Shown here in pieces: positions 15,845-23,640 of a stretch of DNA of 33,949 nucleotides. The translations under genes and the position numbers were made by a program. The stretch is from JAZSQZ01 sp045538175 (GTDB lineage: Bacteria; Bacillota; Clostridia; Christensenellales; UBA1242). The notes below the pieces were generated by a model. It made no database searches and was not told the DNA's origin. It was given only the letters and a program-made list of their open reading frames with translations. The number at the start of each line of letters is the position of its first letter. The first letter of the stretch is position 1. The stretch lies in NCBI GenBank assembly GCA_045538175.1, contig JAZSQZ010000006.1, forward strand, positions 1 to 33,949, read 5' to 3'.

Positions 15845-16776
15845 TATTTCTTTTCTAATCCTATAAATTCTCTAACCAAACTATCTTTTGGTACGAGTTT
15901 TTCCTTTACAACTACAAATGGTTGTAATCTTTCACAAATTTCGTTTGCTAAGCCATTTCTTTTTGCGTCTTTAAGGTTTTCAAGCATTTCTTCTTTATAC
16001 AAACCTGGTTCATAGAAATGACTACTGTTTAATCTATAATTTGCTAGCCCCTTAAATGGTCTAATGTTTTTATCTTCGCCCTTACAAATTGCGTTCCATC
16101 TTTCAATGGTTTCTATAACAGAAACTCCCCTATCTCTTTCGTCTCTGATAACCCTTCTAATAAGTCTTAACATTCTAGCAGGGAGATATGGTACATCGTT
16201 ATAACAGAAGTTTGTGTTACAGTGAACATAAACTCTGTAAATTTTGCTAGGGTCTTCAAAACCTTCTGTAAAAACAGGGTTTAGGGCGTGTATACCTTCC
16301 ATAATAAGAATACCATCTTCGCCCAAGTCACAAGGTGTCCACTCTTCCATTCTAGCGTGTGCCTTAAAATCAAATTTAGGGAACATTGTTTTTTTGTTTG
16401 CTAAGATATCTGCAAGACAACCCTTTACACAATCAACATCAAGTGCACAAAGGTTTTCGATATCTCTTTCACCTAATTCGTTAAAAGGAACTTTATCATC
16501 ATCAAAGAAAAAGTCGTCCATAGACATAACAAAAGCTGTTTTGCCCCTTCTAATCAAACCTTCTTTGATTTTATATGATGAAGTTGTTTTTCCTGCAGAA
16601 GAAGGACCTGCAACTAAGATAATTCTTGAACCTTGTTCTAAAATTCCGTCAAGAATTTGTTCGATTTGGTTTGCGTATGCTTCTTCTCCCCTTGCAACCA
16701 TTTTCTTTGGATCTTCAGTTGCTTTTTCGTTAATAGTATCAATTTCTACTGCGAATCTTGAATAAGCTGTATTCAT
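15844..16776 (-). CDS. Compact uridine kinase/phosphoribulokinase-family nucleoside kinase
   Basis: This is a P-loop kinase of the uridine kinase/PRK superfamily, which phosphorylates nucleosides or related small molecules. The 310-residue product has Walker A GPSSAGKT at 57-64, an acidic MSMDDFFFDDD stretch near 84-94, and a lid region rich in arginine (MLRLIRRVIRDERDRG). Related Clostridia proteins known as nucleoside kinases carry an N-terminal TGS and ThrRS-like region of about 200 residues. That region is missing here and only about 50 residues precede the P-loop. ATG at 16776 has AAGGAAGG upstream. It sits 11 bases after the helical DAC partner and overlaps the ABC gene by one base. Its family is firm, the substrate is not. 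Confidence 0.85.
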   Translation of the reverse strand: MNTAYSRFAVEIDTINEKATEDPKKMVARGEEAYANQIEQILDGILEQGSRIILVAGPSSAGKTTSSYKIKEGLIRRGKTAFVMSMDDFFFDDDKVPFNELGERDIENLCALDVDCVKGCLADILANKKTMFPKFDFKAHARMEEWTPCDLGEDGILIMEGIHALNPVFTEGFEDPSKIYRVYVHCNTNFCYNDVPYLPARMLRLIRRVIRDERDRGVSVIETIERWNAICKGEDKNIRPFKGLANYRLNSSHFYEPGLYKEEMLENLKDAKRNGLANEICERLQPFVVVKEKLVPKDSLVREFIGLEKK

Positions 16777-16787
16777 TAAAACCTTCC

Positions 16788-18068
16788 TTAATTGTCATAA
16801 AATATTCTTTTTGCACAATCGACAATGCCTTCATAGTCGTTTTTTCTTGTTGCTTTAAGTAAAACTTTTACGTTTTCGTTTTCAACTTCGTCTTCGTCAA
16901 TATCAAGACCTTTAATGAGTGTACACCAATCTTTAAGAGATCTTTCTGCAATAAGCAATGTAATTAAGACAAAGTCGTCTTTTTCAAAGAAATTATTGAA
17001 ATAATATTGCCACTTATCATCTGAAATATTTTCAAGAATTTGCAATGCTGTCATATGAGATTCGTTGATATATCCAAAAGAATTGCCAAGATATGTAATG
17101 ATACAAGGTGTAATATAGTTTCTCAAAAACAATTTTGGAACTTGTGTATATTCTTGAAGTGACAAAAGCGAACTTGCTTCACCTTTGTGATTGTTTATGC
17201 TAAAGTGTGCAGAAATGATTTCTTGAGATGTTTTTAAAAGTTTTGTAGCAACAGAAACATCCATAGAAAAATCTTGCATTTTGATTTGGCTTGAGATTTC
17301 TTCCATAACACTTGTTAAGATAGACTCTTCTGGTGCAACTTTAATATAATATGCAAAGAATTTTTTATCGTTAAGACCGATATTTTCCCAAAGCAAAGGA
17401 AATAAATTTTTAACATTTACAATAAGACTTGTGCAATCTTTTTCTTCTTCCTTTTTAACAGATTTTAAAAGGACAAACATAAGTCTAAGTAAAAAGTTGA
17501 TTTCATGTTTTGGTGCGTTAATAATTTTTACATATTCTTCGCTAAATGGTTGAATTTCAACTTCCTTAAGTGTTTTCATAAGGTCGTTAAAAGATGTTGT
17601 AAACTCTGAAAAATCTTTAAGTAATACAATATCAAAACAAGCTCTAATATATTTAACAACGTCTGCTTTTGACAACTCTGCAACTTCGTCAGAACCTGCT
17701 TTATCTTTTCTGTTTTGTAAAACATCGTTAATATAGACAAGAGACACTCTATCTTCTTTTGTCATAAGTTCCAACTGACTTGCAAGTCTTAAAACGAAGA
17801 TGTCAAAAAACTTGATAAGAATATTCTTATCTACCCAATGACAAATACCAACAACAACTTCTTCACCGATAGTGAAGACAACATCTTCTAGCACTTTCAT
17901 TGATTTATTAAAAATGTATTCCAAAACATATCCGTATTTACCTGCGTTAAAACTAGCCAAGATAAACTCTTTATCTTCTTGCTCTAGGTAACTACATTTT
18001 TCAATCATATTTTCAATATTAGAGTCTACGTCTTCTTTCCTAGTTCCCGAACTCCATAATGTACTCAT
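16788..18068 (-). CDS. Large helical protein coupled to the DAC-like gene, function unknown
   Basis: I recognise no domain in this 426-residue protein. It is predicted to be almost wholly alpha-helical, with many Leu/Ile/Phe-rich amphipathic stretches and no signal peptide or clear membrane segment, which suggests a helical-repeat scaffold. Lysine and glutamate are frequent and there are no obvious catalytic motifs. Its ATG at 18068 overlaps the TGA of the upstream DAC-like gene (ATGA), implying translational coupling and probably a physical complex. The kinase gene follows after 11 bases. It could be the effector, regulator or scaffold of a nucleotide-sensing pair; this is inference from context only. 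Confidence 0.8.
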   Translation of the reverse strand: MSTLWSSGTRKEDVDSNIENMIEKCSYLEQEDKEFILASFNAGKYGYVLEYIFNKSMKVLEDVVFTIGEEVVVGICHWVDKNILIKFFDIFVLRLASQLELMTKEDRVSLVYINDVLQNRKDKAGSDEVAELSKADVVKYIRACFDIVLLKDFSEFTTSFNDLMKTLKEVEIQPFSEEYVKIINAPKHEINFLLRLMFVLLKSVKKEEEKDCTSLIVNVKNLFPLLWENIGLNDKKFFAYYIKVAPEESILTSVMEEISSQIKMQDFSMDVSVATKLLKTSQEIISAHFSINNHKGEASSLLSLQEYTQVPKLFLRNYITPCIITYLGNSFGYINESHMTALQILENISDDKWQYYFNNFFEKDDFVLITLLIAERSLKDWCTLIKGLDIDEDEVENENVKVLLKATRKNDYEGIVDCAKRIFYDN

Positions 18069-19108
18069 TTTTTCTGTACCTCTTCATAAAAAATTTCACC
18101 ATCTTGTGATTGGAAATAAACACCAATAATTCTTCTTAATTTAGTATTTACAACAGCATATGCTGCTCTTTTTCTAGCACCACCGGCAATATTCTTCTTA
18201 CCACTTTTATCTGTGCTAATAAAAACATTATATGCCCTAATTCTTCCAACATTATCAACAATTGTTATACCATCACAGTTAAGCATTGAAATAAACAATT
18301 CTGAGATATTTGTCAATTTACTTTCTGAATAACTCTTACTTTGTAAGAAAACTTTTGACAAATCAATAGGGGTTTCAAGCCAAATACCATCAGCAAAGAA
18401 ACCTTTATCAACATATTCTTTATCGACAATTACACAAATTGCCCCATGAATATCGTTAAACGCTTTTTTGAAAATATTTTCATAAAGAGTTTTAACTTCT
18501 GCTAATTTTCTTTTTGTTGTTTTAAGTTTTGACAAACTTGCGTTAACAAATCTCTTTACAACACCTTCTCTATTTGAAACATTAACATCGTTTATTGAGA
18601 AGTTAATAACAACTTCATTTCCCCTTATACCTTTCATCGAAATTGCATAAGAACTGATTGCTTCCAAATTTATAAAGTTAAATTTATCTGTATTGTCTAA
18701 TAACTCTTGATTTTCTAAAACAAGCGAAACTAGGCCCTTATCTTTCATTGTGTTAAACACTTTACAAATTCCGTAGACAATCTTTTCTTCCTTGATTTCA
18801 ACGTAAACGTTCCAATCTTTTTTACAAAAGGACATAATGGACTTCATACGAGAATTAAACATAGATGAGTCGTCATCAGCAAATAACTGCAACTTAAAAC
18901 TCAAAGGTATGTTTTTAATAATTTGATTTATATCATTACAGAAAATGATACTTGGGCGAATTTTTAACCCTTCTTCTTCATAACTACAGAACTTATAAAA
19001 ATAATTTATTAAGTTTGTAATCAATGGCTCTGGCATTGTTGCAAATTCTTTCATAATGAATTTCAACACCATCTCTCTAGCGTCGTTGTAAAATAGATTG
19101 TCAGCCAT
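18065..19108 (-). CDS. Divergent diadenylate cyclase-like (DisA_N/DAC) domain protein
   Basis: The C-terminal half (about 200-347) of this 347-residue protein resembles the DAC domain of c-di-AMP synthases. The signs are HGAICVIVD at 221-229 (like GALIVIE), the block CDGITIVDNVGRI at 278-290 (like the HDGAVIID block), and GGARKRAAYAVV at 309-320 (like GTRHRAAL). IGVYFQSQDGEI at 328-339 sits where canonical enzymes have VVSEETGxI. Key changes are DGA to DGI, RHR to RKR, and loss of both glutamates of the SEE motif. The N-terminal 200 residues are of unknown fold and could be a sensor. ATG at 19108 has AAGGAG 7 bases upstream. It leads the run down to 12462. It may synthesise another nucleotide or only bind one; c-di-AMP synthesis cannot be assumed. 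Confidence 0.72.
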   Translation of the reverse strand: MADNLFYNDAREMVLKFIMKEFATMPEPLITNLINYFYKFCSYEEEGLKIRPSIIFCNDINQIIKNIPLSFKLQLFADDDSSMFNSRMKSIMSFCKKDWNVYVEIKEEKIVYGICKVFNTMKDKGLVSLVLENQELLDNTDKFNFINLEAISSYAISMKGIRGNEVVINFSINDVNVSNREGVVKRFVNASLSKLKTTKRKLAEVKTLYENIFKKAFNDIHGAICVIVDKEYVDKGFFADGIWLETPIDLSKVFLQSKSYSESKLTNISELFISMLNCDGITIVDNVGRIRAYNVFISTDKSGKKNIAGGARKRAAYAVVNTKLRRIIGVYFQSQDGEIFYEEVQKK

Positions 19109-19137
19109 TATGTTCTCCTTTTATAATATTTATCTTA

Positions 19138-19155
19138 AAAACTTTTAAAAGTTTT
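19138..19155. repeat. Perfect 18-base palindrome upstream of the DAC-like operon
   Basis: AAAACTTTTAAAAGTTTT is exactly self-complementary. It lies between the dehydrogenase stop and the DAC-like start, just upstream of a minus-strand TATTAT (19123-19128). It could be an operator over the -35 region, or a weak AT-only terminator for the dehydrogenase gene. Confidence 0.6.
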
Positions 19156-19157
19156 GT

Positions 19158-19934
19158 TTAACCAAACATTTTATAAATGCATTTATGTAAAAGTTTTGCT
19201 GGAACAAGTCTTTTTGCAAAATATAACCACTTATACTTGCAACCAACAATAATAAATGGTTTTGGACTTTTCTTTAAACTATACTTATATGTTGCCTTTG
19301 CAACAACGATAGGATCCATTCTCTTATCTTGATTTTTATCAATTTTCTCAGCACAGTTTTTGATCCTATCACCATATCTTTCGTTGGTGTCAAAAATCTT
19401 AACTCTATTTTTTGTAAAGTTTGTTTTAACATCACCTGGACATATTGCCCCAACGTGAATCCCAAAAGGTTTGCACTCAAGGTTTTGAGAAAAAGTTAAC
19501 ATATTTACAGCAGATTTTGTTGCACAGTAATATCCCCTAAATTGCAAAGGAAACAATGCGCAAACTGAACTTATATTTATAATTCTGCCACCCTTTTCCA
19601 TTGATGGAAGTGCTGCCTTTGTACAGTTAACAATCCCAAAAAGGTTTACGTCAAACATAGCTTTTGCGTCTTTATTATCAATAAGTTCAACAGCACCAGA
19701 AAGGCCGTAACCAGCGTTGTTTATAAGCACATCAATCTTGCCATAAACTTCATTTATCTTTTTAAAAGTGTCATAAACTTGTTTTTCGTCAACAACATTA
19801 CAAGCAAAAAAATCTTCAAGATTTTCAGGATTTTTTCTTGCAAGAATAACAACCTTATCACCCTTTGAGATAAAGTAATCTCTACAAGATTTTCCAATGC
19901 CACTTGTACCCCCGGTAATTACAACTGTCCTCAT
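19158..19934 (-). CDS. Short-chain dehydrogenase/reductase (classical SDR)
   Basis: This is an NAD(P)-dependent oxidoreductase with a Rossmann fold; the substrate is unknown. The 258-residue product has TGGTSGIG at 7-14 (cofactor binding), NNAG at 72-75, the catalytic serine in the ISS stretch at 121-123, and YCATK with Tyr136 and Lys140. ATG at 19934 is chosen because TTAGGAG lies about 6 bases upstream and the product then starts at the Rossmann strand; an in-frame start 23 codons earlier only adds a hydrophobic run without a ribosome site. It ends 49 bases before the DAC-like gene, so it may or may not share its transcript. The C-terminal region is basic and mildly hydrophobic, as in membrane-associated SDRs acting on lipids. 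Confidence 0.92.
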   Translation of the reverse strand: MRTVVITGGTSGIGKSCRDYFISKGDKVVILARKNPENLEDFFACNVVDEKQVYDTFKKINEVYGKIDVLINNAGYGLSGAVELIDNKDAKAMFDVNLFGIVNCTKAALPSMEKGGRIINISSVCALFPLQFRGYYCATKSAVNMLTFSQNLECKPFGIHVGAICPGDVKTNFTKNRVKIFDTNERYGDRIKNCAEKIDKNQDKRMDPIVVAKATYKYSLKKSPKPFIIVGCKYKWLYFAKRLVPAKLLHKCIYKMFG

Positions 19935-20064
19935 AATATCTCCTAACAAATATTTTACTATAATAAATAAAATAAAGCAAATAAAAAGGTATTTCAAAAT
20001 CAATATTTTTCTTTTGAATAAAAGATTTTTATCTCTTCATACTAACTTTGTGGAGGTAAATTTA

Positions 20065-20199
20065 ATGATAGAAACAGGCGAAAGAGTAATTACTAATTCA
20101 AACCTAATTTGTCGTAATTGTGGACAAAGGGTCGATGTGGGTGCAAACGATTCCGTACCACCCTGTCCAAGATGTGGAAATACAACATTTGACAGATAA
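20065..20199 (+). CDS. Small zinc-ribbon protein (44 residues)
   Basis: This tiny protein has two CxxC knuckles (Cys16/Cys19 and Cys34/Cys37), as in zinc ribbons of the rubredoxin or rubrerythrin C-terminal type. The start is ATG 20065, with a strong TGGAGGTAA site upstream; longer in-frame readings overlap the dehydrogenase gene without a ribosome site. It is one of only three plus-strand genes here, and a strong hairpin terminator begins one base after its stop. Stand-alone zinc ribbons of this kind are widespread in Clostridia and of unknown role. Confidence 0.88.
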   Translation: MIETGERVITNSNLICRNCGQRVDVGANDSVPPCPRCGNTTFDR

Positions 20200-20236
20200 A
20201 AAAATGCAATCTTTCGATTGCATTTTTATTTTTTAC
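20200..20236. terminator. Bidirectional terminator between the zinc-ribbon and membrane protein genes
   Basis: Twelve-base arms AAAAATGCAATC (20200-20211) and its complement (20216-20227) enclose the loop TTTC. A T-rich tract follows in both reading directions, and the structure sits between convergent genes. Confidence 0.9.
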
Positions 20237-20805
20237 TTTGAAGGAGTTGTTGGTTTTTCTACCATTGTTTTTGAGAAAGCAATTTCTCTTACAATTGCTG
20301 CGTGAACAACAATATATAAAATTGGTAAAATGTTAAATGCGATTTGACCATATCCTACAAATAAAGATGTAAAAGCATATGAAGACAAACCAATATTTTG
20401 ATTGATAATCAAGTTTGATAAAACGATAACCAAAATTGTGACTGCAACAAAAATAAATAAGTTAATAAAAATAAGTGTACTTATATATTTTTCAGTGTTA
20501 AATTTCTTTGTCAAACCCATAATTCCCAAAATAAGAGCAACAGACGAAAAGATTGTGCCTAGGAATACAAGTAAGCCTATAATAATTAAAACTGCACCTG
20601 CCCCACCGACAACGCTGTAACCACCAAGTGCACTTCCGGAGAAACAAACAGCCATTACATCAAAAGCAGTTGCGCCCCCTGAAACACCATTAGCAACAAA
20701 AGAAATGGTTGGTGCGAACAAAAATGCAATATAAAAAATTCCATAAAAAACAGAGAGCAAATACATAGGGTTTAAAATCATATTGTAATGAGATGTTTTT
20801 TCCAT
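20233..20805 (-). CDS. Multi-pass membrane protein of unknown function (190 residues)
   Basis: Four hydrophobic segments can be seen at about 14-36, 55-85, 98-125 and 140-165, with glycine-rich turns (GGYSVVGGAGAV). No catalytic motif or known family is apparent. ATG at 20805 is chosen because TTTGGAGGG lies 5 bases upstream; an in-frame ATG 17 codons earlier lacks one. It follows the SPOR-like gene by 64 bases and ends at a shared bidirectional terminator. Confidence 0.75.
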   Translation of the reverse strand: MEKTSHYNMILNPMYLLSVFYGIFYIAFLFAPTISFVANGVSGGATAFDVMAVCFSGSALGGYSVVGGAGAVLIIIGLLVFLGTIFSSVALILGIMGLTKKFNTEKYISTLIFINLFIFVAVTILVIVLSNLIINQNIGLSSYAFTSLFVGYGQIAFNILPILYIVVHAAIVREIAFSKTMVEKPTTPSK

Positions 20806-20869
20806 AATTCCCTCCAAATACAAACTAATTTTATCAAATAAGTAATTGAAGGTCAAACAATTTACTAAA

Positions 20870-21652
20870 TTATATAATTTTTGCTAAATTATAATATTCA
20901 TTTACAATGCTACAACAAACATTTTTAATCTTACTGTTAAGGGTTAAATCCACACCATTATGGGTTAAAATTGTGTTAATAGATACCTTAACTCGCCCTA
21001 ATGCATCAATAATCTCTTTTTGAAAATCAAACTTTTCTTTTTGATATATGGCATCAAAATTAGATATTTTTTCACTAAAATCGGCACTTATTTTATTTAT
21101 ATTGCTTTTCAACTCTTGCATAGTAATATCTCCCAAATCAAAATCTATTGATAAACTATAGACAGAATCGAACAATGTTTTAAACAAAGAAAACACTTCT
21201 TCGTTTTCTTTTTTGTGTGCACCTTTGTAATTTAAATTTATGACGGGAACATTTATATTTATAATTTTTGCTTCAATATTATCGCTAACTAATTTTTCTT
21301 TAACTTCAACAGCATCTTCATGACTTAAATATATCCCACCTAAAACATAATACTCACCCATACAATAAACAAAACCTGCACCACCTTGTTTTATAATATC
21401 TTTTGCTTGCTCTTCACTTTTTTGCTTTTCTGTTGAGTTATACAAACTTACACCATAATAAATTGTGTTACTTATCCTTATCTTCTCGCCATACAAAATG
21501 CTTCCCTTGTTTGTAATTGCGCTAGAAAATAAATCAGCAACATTAAAAACAACTAAAACAAAAACAACAATAAAAATAAGCAAAAAAATAAAAGAAACTT
21601 TTTTTGCCCTGCTTTTTAATTTTCTTGTGCAAAACTTAAAACTTGTTGTCAT
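20870..21652 (-). CDS. Membrane-anchored protein with SPOR-like domain
   Basis: The 260-residue product has a basic cytoplasmic start (KLKSRAKK), one membrane segment (about 19-40) and an external domain. Residues about 65-130 read like a SPOR peptidoglycan-binding domain: YYGVSLYNS, then EQAKDIIKQGGAGFVY, a short EYYVLGGIY strand and a helix with AVEVKEKL. The C-terminal 120 residues are helical and unrecognised. SPOR domains bind glycan strands lacking stem peptides at septa or in spores. The start is uncertain: ATG 21652 or GTG 21670; neither has a clear ribosome site. It is divergent from groES, whose -35 overlaps the region of the possible GTG start. Confidence 0.7.
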   Translation of the reverse strand: MTTSFKFCTRKLKSRAKKVSFIFLLIFIVVFVLVVFNVADLFSSAITNKGSILYGEKIRISNTIYYGVSLYNSTEKQKSEEQAKDIIKQGGAGFVYCMGEYYVLGGIYLSHEDAVEVKEKLVSDNIEAKIININVPVINLNYKGAHKKENEEVFSLFKTLFDSVYSLSIDFDLGDITMQELKSNINKISADFSEKISNFDAIYQKEKFDFQKEIIDALGRVKVSINTILTHNGVDLTLNSKIKNVCCSIVNEYYNLAKII

Positions 21653-21658
21653 ACAATA

Positions 21659-21688
21659 TTGAAAACCCACTTTTTCATATTTTATAAT
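21659..21688 (+). promoter_or_regulatory. Sigma-A type promoter of groES-groEL
   Basis: TTGAAA (21659-21664) and a perfect TATAAT (21683-21688) are 18 bases apart. I see no CIRCE operator (TTAGCACTC inverted repeat) between here and groES, although groESL operons of Firmicutes usually have one. Confidence 0.7.
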
Positions 21689-21739
21689 TATTAAGATTTA
21701 TATGAGAAAATCAAAATATATATTCGTAAAGGAGAAAAT

Positions 21740-22033
21740 ATGAAAATTAAACCTTTGTTTGATAGAGTGCTTGTATGCCCTAACGAAAAAGAAACCACAA
21801 CAAAAAGTGGACTTATACTCTCGTTTAGAGATGACACAGAAGTTGCAAATTTAGGCAAAGTTGTTGCCGTAGGAGACGGAAAATAAAGCAATGGAAATAT
21901 ATAAAATATATATCTAAAAGAAGGGCAAACTGTTTTGTTTGAAGAACATATGGCAGCAAAACTTATTGTAGAAAACACAACATATTTTCTTTTAAGACAA
22001 CTAGATATTTTAGCTGTGGTGGAGGAAGAATAA
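21740..22033 (+). pseudogene. groES: groES co-chaperonin interrupted by two in-frame TAA codons
   Basis: GroES forms the heptameric lid of the GroEL folding chamber. Reading from ATG 21740 (GGAG site 5 bases upstream) gives MKIKPLFDRVLVCPNEKE and then KVVAVGDGK, a clear GroES N-terminal half. The frame then meets TAA at 21884-21886 (codon 49) and again at 21902-21904 (codon 55). It continues in the same frame as YLKEGQTVLFEEH to LRQLDILAVVEEE, the C-terminal GroES half, ending with TAA overlapping the groEL ATG (TAATG). There is no frameshift and the total length (97 codons) is normal. So two substitutions to stop codons within seven codons break an otherwise complete gene. Possible explanations are decay, sequencing error or unusual recoding. 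Confidence 0.85.
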
Positions 22034-23607
22034 TGGAAAATAAAATAATAAGTGGCAAAAATGCCCAAAAACTACTTGAAAACGGTGTCAATGCCGTTGC
22101 AAACCTTGTAAAAACAACTTTAGGGCCTAAGGGCAAAAATGTTGTGATTGACAGAAAGTTTTTATCCCCCATTATCACAAACGACGGTGCAACAATTGCA
22201 AAAGAAGTTGTTTTAGAGGACTCTTGTGAAAATATGGGCGTTAAACTTATAAACGAAGTTTGTCAAAAAACAAATGATGTTTCAGGAGACGGCACAACAA
22301 CTGCAATTGTTTTAGCGCAAGCACTTTTAAACGAAGGCCTAAAACAACTATCCAACGGGCACAACCCAATTGATATAAACAATGGTATAAGAAAAACTGT
22401 TGAAAATTGTGTCAAAATTATAAAAGAAAAAAGCAAACTTATAAAAAGCAATAACGAAATTGAGCAAGTTGCAACCATATCTTCGGGCATAAGTGAAATA
22501 GGAAAACTTATTGCCGAAGCAAAACAAAAAATAGGTATAAACGGAAGTATCCTTTTGCAAGATAGCAATACCGAAAAAACAACACTATCTATCCTAAGCG
22601 GTATGGAATTTGATAGGGGTTACCTATCCCCTTATATGTGTAATGATTTAGAAAAAATGCAAGTTGTTTATGATGATTGCCTTTTACTTATAACAGATAA
22701 AAAAATCACATCTATACAAGAAATATTACCAATACTTGAGCAAACCATAAAAACAAACAAACCACTTTTAATTATTTGTGACGATATGGACGACGAAGTG
22801 TTGTCTGCAATTATTGTTAACAAAATGAAAGGCACAATAAAGTGTGCTGTTGTAAGAGCTCCTTTGTTTGGGGATAAAAAATTTGCATTGCTTGAAGACA
22901 TAGCATCACTATGTGATACAAATGTTTTTTCTGCTTCTAAGGGAGATAACTTAAAGGATATAAACGTCGAAAACTTGCCTATTTTAGAGAAAGTAAAAAT
23001 AACCAAGGAAGCAACAACAATTATTCCCCAAACAAATACTCAATCAGCACTAAAAACCCGTATAGACGCAATTAAAGCCCAAATAAACGATACCAAAAAC
23101 GAATTTGAGAAAGAACAACTGAAAATTAGACTATCAAAACTAACCGGTGGAGTTGCCACAATTTGGGTCGGAGCAAACACCGAAGTCGAACAAAAAGAGC
23201 TTAAACTTAGGATTGAAGACGCAATCAACGCAACAAACTCTGCTTGCGAAATGGGAATTGTTGCCGGTGGTGGAATTACACTCTTAAACTGCAAAACGCA
23301 AATTAAAAGGTTTATCACTACCCTTCCTAAAGAAGAAAGAATTGGTGGTGAAATTGTCTTAAAAATTTTGAGCGCTCCTATAAAACAAATTTTGATAAAT
23401 GCAGAATTAAACCCAGAAACAATCATAGAAAAAATTGAAAGAACAAAAAAAGAAAATTATGGTTTTAATGCAAAAACAAATAAGTATGGAGATATGTTAT
23501 CCCTTGGCGTAATCGACCCTACAAAAGTAACAATAACTGCCCTACTAAACGCAACAAGTGTCGTAACAACAATGCTAACAACAAATGGTCTAATCTATAA
23601 AGAATAA
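22033..23607 (+). CDS. groEL: Chaperonin GroEL (divergent, without GGM tail)
   Basis: GroEL is the tetradecameric ATP-driven folding chamber. The 524-residue product keeps the nucleotide-binding signatures TLGPKGKNVV at 29-38, Asp51 in NDGATIAKE, and GDGTTT at 85-90. FDRGYLSPY and the GGG of the equatorial domain (IVAGGGITL) are also present. The reading frame is open throughout. It is shorter than typical (about 540) and ends at TNGLIYKE without the usual Gly-Met tail. The apical domain is noticeably divergent, for example APLFGDKKFALLED. GGAGG lies 7 bases before the ATG, inside the end of groES. With the co-chaperonin gene broken and no CIRCE, this may be a secondary chaperonin copy. Confidence 0.95.
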   Translation: MENKIISGKNAQKLLENGVNAVANLVKTTLGPKGKNVVIDRKFLSPIITNDGATIAKEVVLEDSCENMGVKLINEVCQKTNDVSGDGTTTAIVLAQALLNEGLKQLSNGHNPIDINNGIRKTVENCVKIIKEKSKLIKSNNEIEQVATISSGISEIGKLIAEAKQKIGINGSILLQDSNTEKTTLSILSGMEFDRGYLSPYMCNDLEKMQVVYDDCLLLITDKKITSIQEILPILEQTIKTNKPLLIICDDMDDEVLSAIIVNKMKGTIKCAVVRAPLFGDKKFALLEDIASLCDTNVFSASKGDNLKDINVENLPILEKVKITKEATTIIPQTNTQSALKTRIDAIKAQINDTKNEFEKEQLKIRLSKLTGGVATIWVGANTEVEQKELKLRIEDAINATNSACEMGIVAGGGITLLNCKTQIKRFITTLPKEERIGGEIVLKILSAPIKQILINAELNPETIIEKIERTKKENYGFNAKTNKYGDMLSLGVIDPTKVTITALLNATSVVTTMLTTNGLIYKE

Positions 23608-23640
23608 AAAAAGACTAAACTACCGTTTAGTCTTTTTTTT
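23606..23640. terminator. Bidirectional terminator between groEL and the pseudouridine synthase gene
   Basis: Arms AGACTAAAC and GTTTAGTCT, extended by A and T runs, span 23606-23639 around the loop TACC. It serves the convergent genes groEL and the synthase at 23639. Confidence 0.9.

Noticed and set aside
16244..16765. 173-residue open frame on the plus strand
   Set aside because: It is the antisense shadow of the nucleoside kinase gene, whose P-loop and family motifs are clear; the plus-strand frame has no ribosome site and no recognisable motif.
21689..21740. Search for a CIRCE (HrcA) operator before groES
   Set aside because: No TTAGCACTC/GAGTGCTAA inverted repeat is present in this interval or around the -10; reported as absent.
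21740..22033. Reassignment of TAA to a sense codon, suggested by the groES reading
   Set aside because: TAA serves as the normal stop of many intact genes here (sepF, the PBP-upstream ftsL-like gene, groEL, UbiA-like), so a genome-wide code change does not fit.
22263..23426. Several minus-strand open frames of about 70-128 residues opposite groEL
   Set aside because: They are shadows of the groEL coding sequence, with low-complexity Ser/Ile-rich translations and no ribosome sites.
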